Below, in pieces: positions 1 to 7,269 of a stretch of 14,692 nucleotides of DNA. Positions within the stretch are counted from its first letter, which is position 1, and every line of letters starts with the position of its first letter. Source of the DNA: an uncultured Cellvibrio sp. (GTDB lineage: Bacteria > Pseudomonadota > Gammaproteobacteria > Pseudomonadales > Cellvibrionaceae); the NCBI GenBank assembly GCA_946481095.1, contig CAMLML010000097.1:1-14692 (forward strand). Direction: 5' to 3'. Under the pieces are notes generated by a model. It had not been told where the DNA came from. It saw nothing but the letters and a program-made list of their open reading frames with translations, and did not search any database. The translations under genes were made by a program, and so were the position numbers.

Positions 1-351
1 CCACCCAGCTCAACCTCACCGATTTTGCAGGTATTATCAACAAGATATATTGCAACTGATCAAAGGGGCAGACTCCTTGATCTATCGCCCTTTTCGATTT
101 CCACCCCAACATCGAGATTCATTCGTCGAATGATTCGCTGTGCAGTTGTTTTTTATAAAGTCAAATAAACATGATGAAGTGCAACAACGAATATCCTTAC
201 CCAGGTGCGATTCTTTTTGAAGTGGCGCGTATTGTAAAAATTCAGATGCACTATTAAACGTTTAGCAGTCAATTTTTTACTGGCAGAGCAAAAGATCAGA
301 ATTTCTTTTGCTCTACTGACAACGAACGGCCAATCAATGACCTCTGTTATC
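1..351. other. Gene-free left edge with a short inverted repeat
   Basis: No convincing gene is visible in this stretch. Frame 1 of the plus strand is open from base 1 to a stop at 166-168, but it shows no recognisable domain and no start inside the window, so it may be chance or the tail of something further left. Bases 58-82 contain an inverted repeat, GATCAA and TTGATC separated by 13 bases with a G/C-rich core, resembling dispersed intergenic repeats of gammaproteobacteria. The only other structure is the hairpin at 285-314, listed separately. Confidence 0.4.
285..314 (-). terminator. Hairpin downstream of the phospholipase-like gene
   Basis: A perfect 11-base-pair stem (AGAGCAAAAGA paired with TCTTTTGCTCT) encloses an 8-base loop and lies about 40 bases beyond the stop codon of the phospholipase C-like gene. 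Position suggests a 3' end or RNA-stabilising hairpin for the four-gene cluster. No clean run of U follows the stem in the minus direction, so it is not a textbook intrinsic terminator. Confidence 0.4.
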
Positions 352-2724
352 CTAATAGGACAACTGCATTGTAATAATTGGAATCAATTTAATAACCAAG
401 CAAGTTTTATCGTTTACATCCTTTGGGAAGGGATTGGCTGAACAAACTTGATATGGATAATTAGAGTCAAGAACTTGGCTTTGGCCTATTGTTTCAGGTG
501 CATCAATACCTGGAGAGATAGGTCCTTTAAATATTGACTTAAATATTTTCTCTCTCATATCGCCTTGCCAAAAAATAAATCCAGTGTCATTCAGATGAGA
601 TGAATAGGTAAAATCCACTGGCGAGTAGCTTGATTGACTACGGGGATAAGGAGGAGGAATCGGCATCCATTGGTGGTTTCCGTCGATACTTGCAAAAGAT
701 TGGGAAACCAGATTAAGAAAATTGGGACGGTAATTATAATAATCAATGGATCCTGCAAACAATGAAAGTGATTCAACATTTGTCCAATCCAATAAAGCAA
801 GTTTAGCCATTACAACTGAATTGTACGCAACAGCATAACGCTGGGGATCAAATGTATTACTGGATGTTAAATACATTTCACCTTTTACTCTACTAGCCAC
901 ATCTCCGATCATTAACAATGACTTTGTCGCAGCTGGCTTCGTAAAGAATTGGTTTAAATCGTTATCTGTTGCTCCTTCTTTGGAAATTCTAATTAAATCT
1001 TGGATTTCAGGAGGCAAAAAATCCATCAATTCAGCTTTAATTGCATCCTTAAATTCTTGTTCAATTTTTTCAGCTAAAAGTTTTTTAGCATTTAATATAT
1101 CCATTGGCCCAGGTATGCCAACTGAACTACCCAAATGCCTAGACTGACCATCTAAAGCAATAATTTTTTCAATTGAATCGGAAAGATTTTGAATATTTTC
1201 TTTAAATGGGCAACCCGAAATACTACTATTCGTGCCCAATAGAGCTTTATGATGGCACTCTATCCAATTGGTAATCGGATCTATTGCACTTGAATTTGGA
1301 TCAGGATTCATAGTATTAATCATCGATTGGCTTGTTGCCTTAACATACTCCATCATCGAGTGATCAATATCATCACGCCAGTTTCGTAGATAGCTTTGCA
1401 TTGGCGATCCCTGATTACCAAAGACCTGCACAAAATCAATCAAGCTATTTTTAATTTGATTGGTAGTTTGAACTGCTTTCGAAAATTCATATTGAGCTTC
1501 AATGGTAGAGGTTCGCAAATTATTATTTGCAGCAAACACCTCATTTTCTAGGCTAGTTAAAGAATTAGAAATTGATTTTGCCAGGTCGCAAGCGGGACCA
1601 GCCATTGGAACCCATACCTTAGGTCCCGGACAATGTCCTAATATTTTTGGAACAGGACATTTCCAACTTCCTCCTGAACATATTGGATAGAGGAGAGCTT
1701 CTTCTGCCTTTTTTCTCCAAGACTGGTGTTTGGAAAGCAAACTCTGCTCTGCTTGTTTCATTTTGTCAGCCGCCGCTGATAAATTTTTGTAAACACTTTT
1801 GTCAAACCTTTCCACTTCGGCAAAAAATTGACGATTGGAATCTTGCAACTGATCAGGTATTTTCCCATTAACAGTTTTCATAACTGGCTGCATATTATTA
1901 ACGATAGAACTTGCTTGTTCATCAGTTAAACTAATTCCGTAGTAAGCTGCAACAAGCTTGACTATAGCGACATCTATCTCATGCCAAATATTATCTTCAG
2001 CCAAGTTATCAATCCCTTCTCTTAGATTAGCAAATGCGACCAAGTGAGTACCAGCATCTACTTTTTTATACTGGTTTTTTACTTCAGGATCATAAATTAA
2101 TACATCCCTAACAAACTTTGCATATTCATCAGTTAAATTGAGTTGCTCCCAAGGTTTTCCGAGATATTGCCCATTTTTATTGATGAGCGGAGGTGTATAT
2201 TTTCCTATATAGTTTTCGAGAACGAAGTGTCTTTGTTCAACAATTGATTCACCATCAAATAACCTAAAAATGTCTCCTGAGTATTGGTTTACATAAGTGT
2301 GCGCCATCACGTCTGCCGCGGCATGCCCTAAGTAGCCATAGCTGAATGCCTTTGCCATTCCACTCTGATTGGATTTCCTCATCAGATATTTTAACCAATC
2401 ATTCGTTTGCCAACCTATATTCACATACTGGTCGTTTTCGACACCAGGGTGAACAAACATTTGACCTACAACAACATCAGGGACTGCATCAGGACCAACA
2501 TTTCCCATTAGATAAGCGGCTTTGTTGGCAAGGATCGCATTCTTTACATCATTTGGTATATAGAAATTTTTAACCTGACCATTCACGGCAATACTAATCA
2601 TTCCATCATCTTCCAGGTCATTGATAATTTGTTGACCAACCCAGATATGAGTATCTATTTTGAATGCGAACACAAAATTGGAAAGCAATAAAAACAACAA
2701 CAGTAAAACTTTATAAATTTTCAT
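352..2724 (-). CDS. Secreted zinc-dependent phospholipase C-like protein
   Basis: Large exported protein whose N-terminal part looks like the zinc-dependent phospholipase C family (PF00882, the clostridial alpha-toxin/PC-PLC fold), expected to cut phospholipid headgroups outside the cytoplasm. The start chosen (ATG at 2724, 790 residues) gives a clean signal peptide ending FVFA; an in-frame TTG at 2766 would add 14 residues before it and spoil the signal. Candidate metal ligands fall in family order: H26 (DTHIW), D79 (GPDAVPD), H92 (VHPG), H134 and D138 (LGHAAAD), H142 (AHTY), then H166 and E170 (HFVLE). Residues after about 290 match nothing I recognise: a helical region, a four-cysteine Gly/Pro-rich insert (C349, C356, C365, C379), more helices and a C-terminal domain. 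It is last in a run of four exported-protein genes, 48 bases after its neighbour. No strong ribosome site precedes either start. The fold call is fairly secure; substrate and C-terminal role are unknown. Confidence 0.75.
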   Translation of the reverse strand: MKIYKVLLLLFLLLSNFVFAFKIDTHIWVGQQIINDLEDDGMISIAVNGQVKNFYIPNDVKNAILANKAAYLMGNVGPDAVPDVVVGQMFVHPGVENDQYVNIGWQTNDWLKYLMRKSNQSGMAKAFSYGYLGHAAADVMAHTYVNQYSGDIFRLFDGESIVEQRHFVLENYIGKYTPPLINKNGQYLGKPWEQLNLTDEYAKFVRDVLIYDPEVKNQYKKVDAGTHLVAFANLREGIDNLAEDNIWHEIDVAIVKLVAAYYGISLTDEQASSIVNNMQPVMKTVNGKIPDQLQDSNRQFFAEVERFDKSVYKNLSAAADKMKQAEQSLLSKHQSWRKKAEEALLYPICSGGSWKCPVPKILGHCPGPKVWVPMAGPACDLAKSISNSLTSLENEVFAANNNLRTSTIEAQYEFSKAVQTTNQIKNSLIDFVQVFGNQGSPMQSYLRNWRDDIDHSMMEYVKATSQSMINTMNPDPNSSAIDPITNWIECHHKALLGTNSSISGCPFKENIQNLSDSIEKIIALDGQSRHLGSSVGIPGPMDILNAKKLLAEKIEQEFKDAIKAELMDFLPPEIQDLIRISKEGATDNDLNQFFTKPAATKSLLMIGDVASRVKGEMYLTSSNTFDPQRYAVAYNSVVMAKLALLDWTNVESLSLFAGSIDYYNYRPNFLNLVSQSFASIDGNHQWMPIPPPYPRSQSSYSPVDFTYSSHLNDTGFIFWQGDMREKIFKSIFKGPISPGIDAPETIGQSQVLDSNYPYQVCSANPFPKDVNDKTCLVIKLIPIITMQLSY

Positions 2725-2772
2725 ATTAAAGTAACCAGAATATTTTATATGGGCAATCTGTTCCAAGGATAG

Positions 2773-3090
2773 CTATTTAGCAATTATTCGATGTAATTTA
2801 TGAGCACTCTCTACACTACCACCCGCATTCGAATCAGCGTTATCGTAACAATGAATAGCACTTATTGTTTTTCCTGAAACATACAAAGACATAATTAAAG
2901 CATGAAGTGTTTTCTGACCAGCGGGAACATAGCACCATTTATTATTGGATAACTTAAAATGCATAGGCCCTCCATTATCCAAATTCTCCCAAACCATCAG
3001 TTCAGTTATGGTTACATTATTTGATTCAACCCATGCATATGATGAATTAGCAAAAAATATCATTGTAAAAAAAAGTAACAACTTTTTCAT
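2773..3090 (-). CDS. Small secreted protein, paralogue of the next gene upstream
   Basis: A 105-residue protein with a signal peptide (MKKLLLFF..., cleavage after SSYA) leaving a mature chain of about 86 residues. I do not recognise a named family. It shares a visible pattern with the 115-residue product of the adjacent gene: VTI near the mature N-terminus, a Trp about five residues later, an Asn-rich turn followed by an aromatic and the tripeptide PAG, then a helix-like segment (LHALIMSLYVSGK) and a strand ending in Cys. The two therefore look like a tandem duplication that has diverged, this copy lacking roughly 18 residues after PAG. Two cysteines in the mature chain could form a disulphide. 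The gene starts 14 bases after its upstream neighbour, implying co-transcription with it and with the phospholipase-like gene that follows. Confidence 0.7.
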   Translation of the reverse strand: MKKLLLFFTMIFFANSSYAWVESNNVTITELMVWENLDNGGPMHFKLSNNKWCYVPAGQKTLHALIMSLYVSGKTISAIHCYDNADSNAGGSVESAHKLHRIIAK

Positions 3091-3104
3091 TTAAAAATCC
3101 TCAA

Positions 3105-3452
3105 TTAATTAATCACAACATTCAATATCATCGGTCTATTGTTTTCACAATAATTTGTATCCAATCTAATCCTAAGCGACTTCTTGGCTAATACCGCAGA
3201 CAACAACATACTATAAATTCTGTCTTGTTGTTTTTCAGATAAGGTTGTTGACACCATGTAACTATCAACAAGCGTACAGTGTCCAGCAGGATTGTAATAA
3301 GTATCATTGTTCAGATTAATTCTAATTTGTGGTTCGGTATAAGTATTTGACCACAAATCAAAATTTGAAATAGTCACCCAGCCATTATTGCCATCATGGG
3401 CATAGACATTAGAAACAAAAATAAGACTTAAGATGAGTAATAGTTTTTTCAT
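3105..3452 (-). CDS. Small secreted protein, paralogue of the next gene downstream
   Basis: A 115-residue protein with a signal peptide (MKKLLLIL..., cleavage after NVYA). The mature chain begins near HDGNNGWVTI and ends in a hydrophobic strand, ILNVVIN. Function is unrecognised. Together with the 105-residue neighbour it defines a small family: VTI, a conserved Trp, a strand, an Asn-rich turn, PAG, then a predicted amphipathic helix (RIYSMLLSAVLAKK) and a strand with a Cys. It has two mature cysteines (in GHCTL and NYCEN), compatible with one disulphide. The plan of a short beta-rich chain around one helix loosely recalls bacterial toxin B subunits of the OB-fold type, but this is shape analogy, not demonstrated homology. 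It starts 6 bases after the lipoprotein gene stop, so the two are almost certainly one transcript. Confidence 0.7.
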   Translation of the reverse strand: MKKLLLILSLIFVSNVYAHDGNNGWVTISNFDLWSNTYTEPQIRINLNNDTYYNPAGHCTLVDSYMVSTTLSEKQQDRIYSMLLSAVLAKKSLRIRLDTNYCENNRPMILNVVIN

Positions 3453-3458
3453 AGACCT

Positions 3459-4097
3459 TTAACCTTTAATTAACTTTTGACACTGCCCATCAGCTTTCCA
3501 TCTCTTGAAAATCTGAATGACAGATTGATTTAATAAATCGTAACTGGCTTGTCCATTCACTTTAATTGTCGCAAAATCTTCCGAAGATACCTCATAAAAA
3601 TCCTGTGGATAATTAATTGGATGGGATTTGTTTTTGCAGACGAACTCAAGATCCAGCCATGCCGAGATTTGATCCTCACCTTTTGGATAGGTGCGGAAAC
3701 CGTAATTTTTAATTTTAATTTCCAGAAGATTTTTATCTATAGATTTGTCTATTTGAGAACGGAGAGTATTTTGAATTGAAAAATCTTTCGAATAGGTCTG
3801 TAGATTGGTTGAGATTTCTTTTGCAATACCTTCATCAATTGCAATACCAATCGCTATACCCCCTGCCCCCATCACGGAGTCCAGCATTATTCCCGCCGCC
3901 GCACCTCTTCCGGTAAAGGATATTGATTCTTTACCAGCAAGCGAGATTGGAATTGGAGGGGATAGAGACAGGCAAGCAGGAAGAGCAGATAAAGGTAGCA
4001 AGACAAAGATTAGTTTGACCAGTTTACATAAACGATTTTTGAATTCGGAAAGAATTTCTTGAATGGATAAGATGTGGATCGATAATCTGAATTTCAT
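3459..4097 (-). CDS. Putative lipoprotein, unknown function
   Basis: The product carries a hydrophobic stretch ending in a lipobox-like LPAC, so it is probably processed by signal peptidase II and anchored to a membrane. After the Cys come a Pro-rich segment, then a Gly/Ala-rich hydrophobic stretch (around GRGAAAGIMLDSVMGAGG) that could be a glycine-zipper membrane hairpin, then a soluble alpha/beta region with two further cysteines. No family is recognised. The start is uncertain. The frame is open up to a TTG at 4151 (230 residues); the ATG at 4097 (212 residues) is used here, but both leave an unusually long N-terminal region before the hydrophobic core. A CTG at 4020-4022 would give an ideal short lipoprotein signal but has no visible ribosome site. 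It is first of the four-gene exported cluster, with 6 bases to the next gene. Confidence 0.6.
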   Translation of the reverse strand: MKFRLSIHILSIQEILSEFKNRLCKLVKLIFVLLPLSALPACLSLSPPIPISLAGKESISFTGRGAAAGIMLDSVMGAGGIAIGIAIDEGIAKEISTNLQTYSKDFSIQNTLRSQIDKSIDKNLLEIKIKNYGFRTYPKGEDQISAWLDLEFVCKNKSHPINYPQDFYEVSSEDFATIKVNGQASYDLLNQSVIQIFKRWKADGQCQKLIKG

Positions 4098-4210
4098 GTC
4101 CTGATGCCCATATATACAACTTATTGAAATACCCTTTGACCCTGAATTCAACCTCTCTTGCAGACCAACGCATGGTATAAGCCTCTGTACATAATTTCAA
4201 CTATTAAAAG

Positions 4211-4240
4211 CAAAACACCGAAGCAAGCTTCGGTGTTTTG
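4211..4240 (-). terminator. Intrinsic terminator of the cold-shock gene
   Basis: A perfect 14-base-pair palindromic stem with a 2-base loop, 27 bases past the cold-shock stop codon. The G/C-rich core (CACCGAAGC with GCTTCGGTG) is flanked by A runs on one side and T runs on the other, so the minus-strand RNA ends in UUUUG then CUUUU. It would separate the cold-shock gene from the secreted cluster downstream. Confidence 0.85.
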
Positions 4241-4266
4241 ATTGCAGAGCCATAATGAAATGAAAC

Positions 4267-4479
4267 TTAAAGAAGCACTACATCATCAGCCTGAAGACCC
4301 TTGTCACCTTTTTGCAGAACAAAATCAACGTTTTGTCCTTCGGTTAGAGAGCGATAACCTTCAGCACGAATGTTACGGTAGTGAACAAAAATGTCTTCAC
4401 TGCTTTCTTGACGAGTAATGAATCCATAACCACGCACATTGTTAAACCATTTAACTGTGCCTTTTTCACGATTGGACAT
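4267..4479 (-). CDS. Cold-shock domain protein, CspD-like
   Basis: A 70-residue single cold-shock domain protein that binds single-stranded RNA or DNA in the cytoplasm. The two nucleic-acid binding motifs are intact: RNP1 at residues 16-21 (RGYGFI) and RNP2 at 30-33 (IFVH), preceded by KWFNN. The segment HYxxIxxxGYRSLxEGQ resembles CspD more than CspA, but it is shorter than E. coli CspD (74 residues), so the paralogue is not assigned. The ATG at 4479 has a good ribosome site (GAGG, 7 bases upstream). It is transcribed alone or after mgsA (194-base gap) and ends at a strong hairpin terminator. Its upstream gap contains two small palindromes that may be operators. Confidence 0.93.
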   Translation of the reverse strand: MSNREKGTVKWFNNVRGYGFITRQESSEDIFVHYRNIRAEGYRSLTEGQNVDFVLQKGDKGLQADDVVLL

Positions 4480-4673
4480 AAAGCTACCTCAACAACTGGA
4501 TGTTATTTTTATGACATTTATCAAGTCATCCAATGAAGGCCAAAAACTATGGCGATTCCTGCAAATACCAAGTTACTACGAGTGTTACATTTGCGTGACC
4601 GGAATATTAACAAATCAAAACACCAAATACCAATTGACCATTTGGTCGGTATATGATGTGAGTCACATAACTT

Positions 4674-5138
4674 TCATTTAAGATTTTTTCGTTTTTCCTG
4701 ATAAGCAAGATAGTCCGGTATCAATCTTTCACAGGCTGTTGAAAATAGAGGGGAGGTTACTAAAAAATCAGCCGATACTGCATTGCATGCAACAGGAATA
4801 TTCCAAACCGCAGCAATACGCAATAGGGCTTTTACATCGGGATCATGTGGCATAGGCTCAAACGGATCCCAGAAAAAAATCAACAAATCTATTTTACCTT
4901 CCGTGATTAATGCGCCAACCTGTTGGTCACCACCCAGTGGGCCGGAAATTAATTTTTGGATTGATAAACCGGATTCTCTTTCGATTAACCCTCCAGTCGT
5001 ACCGGTTGCAAATAACGTGTGCTCAAGTAATTTCTGTTTGTGTGTTTGACACCAGGCTAATAATTCTTTTTTCTTGTTGTCATGCGCAATCAAAGCGATG
5101 GATTTATTTTTAGCGAGAGATGCTTTTTTAAATTCCAT
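4674..5138 (-). CDS. mgsA: Methylglyoxal synthase
   Basis: Converts dihydroxyacetone phosphate to methylglyoxal and phosphate in the cytoplasm, a bypass of lower glycolysis used when sugar phosphates accumulate. At 154 residues it matches the family length (152 in E. coli). Signature segments are all present: ALIAHD (H19, D20), ATGTTGG (44-50) for phosphate binding, [14 protein letters not shown] with the catalytic Asp at 71, and [13 protein letters not shown] with H98 and D101. The ATG at 5138 has AGGA 8 bases upstream. The gene follows htpG on the same strand but is separated from it by the htpG terminator and a repeat element, so it probably has its own promoter. A weak candidate (TTGGCA, 16 bases, TAAATA at 5160-5187) takes its -35 from the repeat. 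Confidence 0.96.
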   Translation of the reverse strand: MEFKKASLAKNKSIALIAHDNKKKELLAWCQTHKQKLLEHTLFATGTTGGLIERESGLSIQKLISGPLGGDQQVGALITEGKIDLLIFFWDPFEPMPHDPDVKALLRIAAVWNIPVACNAVSADFLVTSPLFSTACERLIPDYLAYQEKRKNLK

Positions 5139-5159
5139 GATATTTTCCTAATGAAAATT

Positions 5160-5187
5160 TATTTAGGACAGTTCCTCCCCCTGCCAA
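5160..5187 (-). promoter_or_regulatory. Weak candidate promoter for mgsA
   Basis: On the minus strand TTGGCA (5 of 6 to the -35 consensus) is followed after 16 bases by TAAATA (weak -10). The -35 lies inside the repeat element at 5169-5277. It is the best sigma-70-like match I see just before mgsA, but chance is quite possible. Confidence 0.3.
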
Positions 5188-5277
5188 GGGAGGAGGCTAG
5201 GAGGGGGTAAAAAGATCTCGGAAATTATCAAAAATTTAAATCCCCCCTAGCCCCCCCTTTTTCAAAGTGGGGAACTG
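5169..5277. repeat. Inverted-pair intergenic repeat, copy 1
   Basis: A 109-base element bounded by perfect 7-base inverted ends, CAGTTCC and GGAACTG. Inside are two G/C-run units in opposite orientation around a short A/T-rich spacer; each unit can fold by itself and the two can pair with each other. The right unit (5231-5274), read on the minus strand, matches the left unit of the second copy (10396-10438) at 42 of 44 aligned columns, with one substitution and one gap. There is no coding capacity. This is a MITE- or BIME-like non-autonomous intergenic repeat located between mgsA and the htpG terminator. Confidence 0.85.
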
Positions 5278-5282
5278 AAAAC

Positions 5283-5308
5283 AAAAAACCCGCATTGCGG
5301 GGTTTTTT
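5283..5308 (-). terminator. Intrinsic terminator of htpG
   Basis: The stem CCCGC with GCGGG around a 3-base loop is flanked by six A and six T, so it can work in both directions. In the minus direction the RNA ends in a run of six U followed by GUUUU. It begins two bases after the htpG stop codon. Confidence 0.88.
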
Positions 5309-5309
5309 A

Positions 5310-7208
5310 TCAGTGACTCAATTCCAATAATAATTTATTCAAGCGCTGTACATAGGCAGCAGGATTTTGCAGCTGCGCACCTTCAGCCAGATTCGCCTGA
5401 TCAAACAAAATATGAGCAAGATCGCTGAATCGACTTTCATTGGATTCAGCTTCCAGTTTTACTACCAATGGATGCTCGGGATTCAATTCGAAAATTGGTT
5501 TTGAATCCGGTGCTTTTTGGCCTGCTGCTTCCAATATTCTGCGCATTTGTGCACCCATGTCATGTTCACCTACCACCACACAGGCAGGCGAATCGGTTAA
5601 GCGATGCGTGATACGAACTTCAGACACCTCGGCTCCCAAAGCTTGTTTAACACGATCCAGCAAAGGCTTTTTCGCTTCAGCGACTTTTTCTTGTGCTTGT
5701 TTTTCTTCTTCAGAATCCAGTTTGCCCAGATCCAATTGGCCTTTGCCAACATCCTGGAAAGATTTGCCATCGTATTCAAACAAATGGCTCATCAACCACT
5801 CGTCAACCCGATCACTTAACAACAACACTTCAATACCTTTTTTGCGGAAGACTTCGAGATGCGGGCTGCTTTTTGCTGTGTTGTAGTTTTCGGCAACAGT
5901 GTAATAAATTTTTTCCTGACCTTCCTTCATGCGTGCGATGTAATCGTCCAATGATTGCAATTGCTCTTGTGTGTCAGCATGAGTGGAAGCGAAGCGCAAT
6001 AACTTGGCAATTTTTTCACGGTTGGTGAAATCTTCTGCCGGGCCCTCTTTCAATACCTGTCCGAATTCTTTCCAGAATTTGTTGTATTTTTCGGTTTCAC
6101 CCGTCGCCATTTTACCGAGCATATCCAATACACGTTTGGTTAATGCAGAGCGCATAGCATCGATATTGGGATCTTTTTGCAAAATTTCGCGTGAAACGTT
6201 CAAGCTCAGATCATTTGAATCGACAACCCCTTTGATAAAGCGCAGATACAAAGGCAAAAATTGCTCTGCGTCATCCATAATAAAAGTGCGTTGCACATAA
6301 AGTTTCAGGCCACGTGATGCATCGCGGTTGTATAAATCAAAAGGTGCTTTCGCGGGAATAAATAGCAAACTGGTATAGTCCAGATTACCTTCTACACGGT
6401 TATGACTCCAGCTGAGAGGCTCGGTGTAATCGTGTGATATATGCTTGTAAAATTCTTTGTATTCTTCTTCAGTGACATCACTGCGTGAACGTGTCCAAAG
6501 TGCGGTTGCCGTATTGACGACCTCATCTTCAATCACATCTTTTTTATCTTCTTCATATTGCTCTTTCAACATTACAACCGGGATCGCAATATGATCGGAA
6601 TATTTTTTGATGATATTGCGCAAACGCCAGCCATCAGCAAATTCCAGTGCGTCTTCTTTCAAATGCAATTCCACTTGCATGCCGCGTGTCGCTTTTTCGA
6701 CGGTTTCAACGGTAAACTCTGCTTCGCCAGTACACTCCCAGCGAACAGCTTCATTGACTGGTGTGCCCGCGCGACGGGTTGTAACCACAACTTTATCTGC
6801 AACAATAAAAGCCGAATAAAAACCAACACCAAACTGGCCAATTAATTGTGAATCTTTTTTCTGATCGCCACTGAGTTTTTGTAAAAATTGTGCCGTACCG
6901 GATTTGGCAATCGTTCCAAGATTATCAATTACCTCATCACGCGACATACCAATACCATTATCACTAATGGTGATGGTTTTTGCGTCTTTATCAAAACTGA
7001 TACGAATTTTTAATTCCGCATCACCTTCATATAGATCACCATTGGAAACTGCTTCAAAACGTAATTTATCGGCAGCATCCGATGCGTTGGAAATTAATTC
7101 GCGCAGAAAAATTTCTTTATTGGAATAAAGTGAATGGATCATCAAGTGCAACAGCTGCTTGGCTTCTGTCTGGAATCCACGGGTTTCTTTGCGGGCATCA
7201 ACGGTCAT
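5310..7208 (-). CDS. htpG: Molecular chaperone HtpG (Hsp90 family)
   Basis: Cytoplasmic ATP-dependent chaperone, homodimeric, that remodels client proteins late in folding together with the DnaK system. At 632 residues from the ATG at 7208 it fits the family (624 in E. coli). The GHKL ATP-binding motifs are intact: [10 protein letters not shown] (41-50), DNGIGM (83-88), GTIAKSGT (98-105) and GQFGVGF (124-130). The middle-domain NVSREILQ motif carries the catalytic Arg. The frame runs open 32 codons further upstream, but that extension is a translation of the promoter and hairpin region and is rejected. The chosen start has AGGAGA about 7 bases upstream and lies roughly 26-30 bases after a sigma-32 promoter. 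Expression is therefore predicted to be heat-shock controlled. A terminator follows the stop immediately, making htpG a single-gene unit. Confidence 0.97.
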   Translation of the reverse strand: MTVDARKETRGFQTEAKQLLHLMIHSLYSNKEIFLRELISNASDAADKLRFEAVSNGDLYEGDAELKIRISFDKDAKTITISDNGIGMSRDEVIDNLGTIAKSGTAQFLQKLSGDQKKDSQLIGQFGVGFYSAFIVADKVVVTTRRAGTPVNEAVRWECTGEAEFTVETVEKATRGMQVELHLKEDALEFADGWRLRNIIKKYSDHIAIPVVMLKEQYEEDKKDVIEDEVVNTATALWTRSRSDVTEEEYKEFYKHISHDYTEPLSWSHNRVEGNLDYTSLLFIPAKAPFDLYNRDASRGLKLYVQRTFIMDDAEQFLPLYLRFIKGVVDSNDLSLNVSREILQKDPNIDAMRSALTKRVLDMLGKMATGETEKYNKFWKEFGQVLKEGPAEDFTNREKIAKLLRFASTHADTQEQLQSLDDYIARMKEGQEKIYYTVAENYNTAKSSPHLEVFRKKGIEVLLLSDRVDEWLMSHLFEYDGKSFQDVGKGQLDLGKLDSEEEKQAQEKVAEAKKPLLDRVKQALGAEVSEVRITHRLTDSPACVVVGEHDMGAQMRRILEAAGQKAPDSKPIFELNPEHPLVVKLEAESNESRFSDLAHILFDQANLAEGAQLQNPAAYVQRLNKLLLELSH

Positions 7209-7240
7209 GGTAAGTCTCCTGTTAACAATGAATGTTGGGG

Positions 7241-7268
7241 AGATGGGGCGTTGAAGGAAAATTTCAAG
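7241..7268 (-). promoter_or_regulatory. Sigma-32 heat-shock promoter of htpG
   Basis: On the minus strand CTTGAAA (7262-7268) is followed after 13 bases by CCCCATCT (7241-7248). Both boxes match the established RpoH (sigma-32) consensus with essentially no mismatch. Transcription should start near 7234-7237, leaving a short leader before the ATG at 7208. The promoter lies within the in-frame upstream extension of htpG, which excludes the longer start. Confidence 0.88.
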
Positions 7269-7269
7269 T

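Noticed and set aside
1..168. Open plus-strand frame at the left edge
   Set aside because: Short, no recognisable domain, no start in the window, and it spans an inverted repeat; not supportable as a gene.
350..360. TCCTA-A-TAGGA palindrome over the phospholipase-like stop codon
   Set aside because: Only 5-base arms, overlapping a coding end; expected by chance at this composition.
2725..2766. TTG start adding 14 residues to the phospholipase-like protein
   Set aside because: It displaces the signal peptide, and no ribosome site precedes it.
5440..5886. 148-codon plus-strand frame opposite htpG
   Set aside because: Antisense shadow of a strongly conserved gene, with Ser/Thr-rich translation typical of complementary-strand reading and no start signals.
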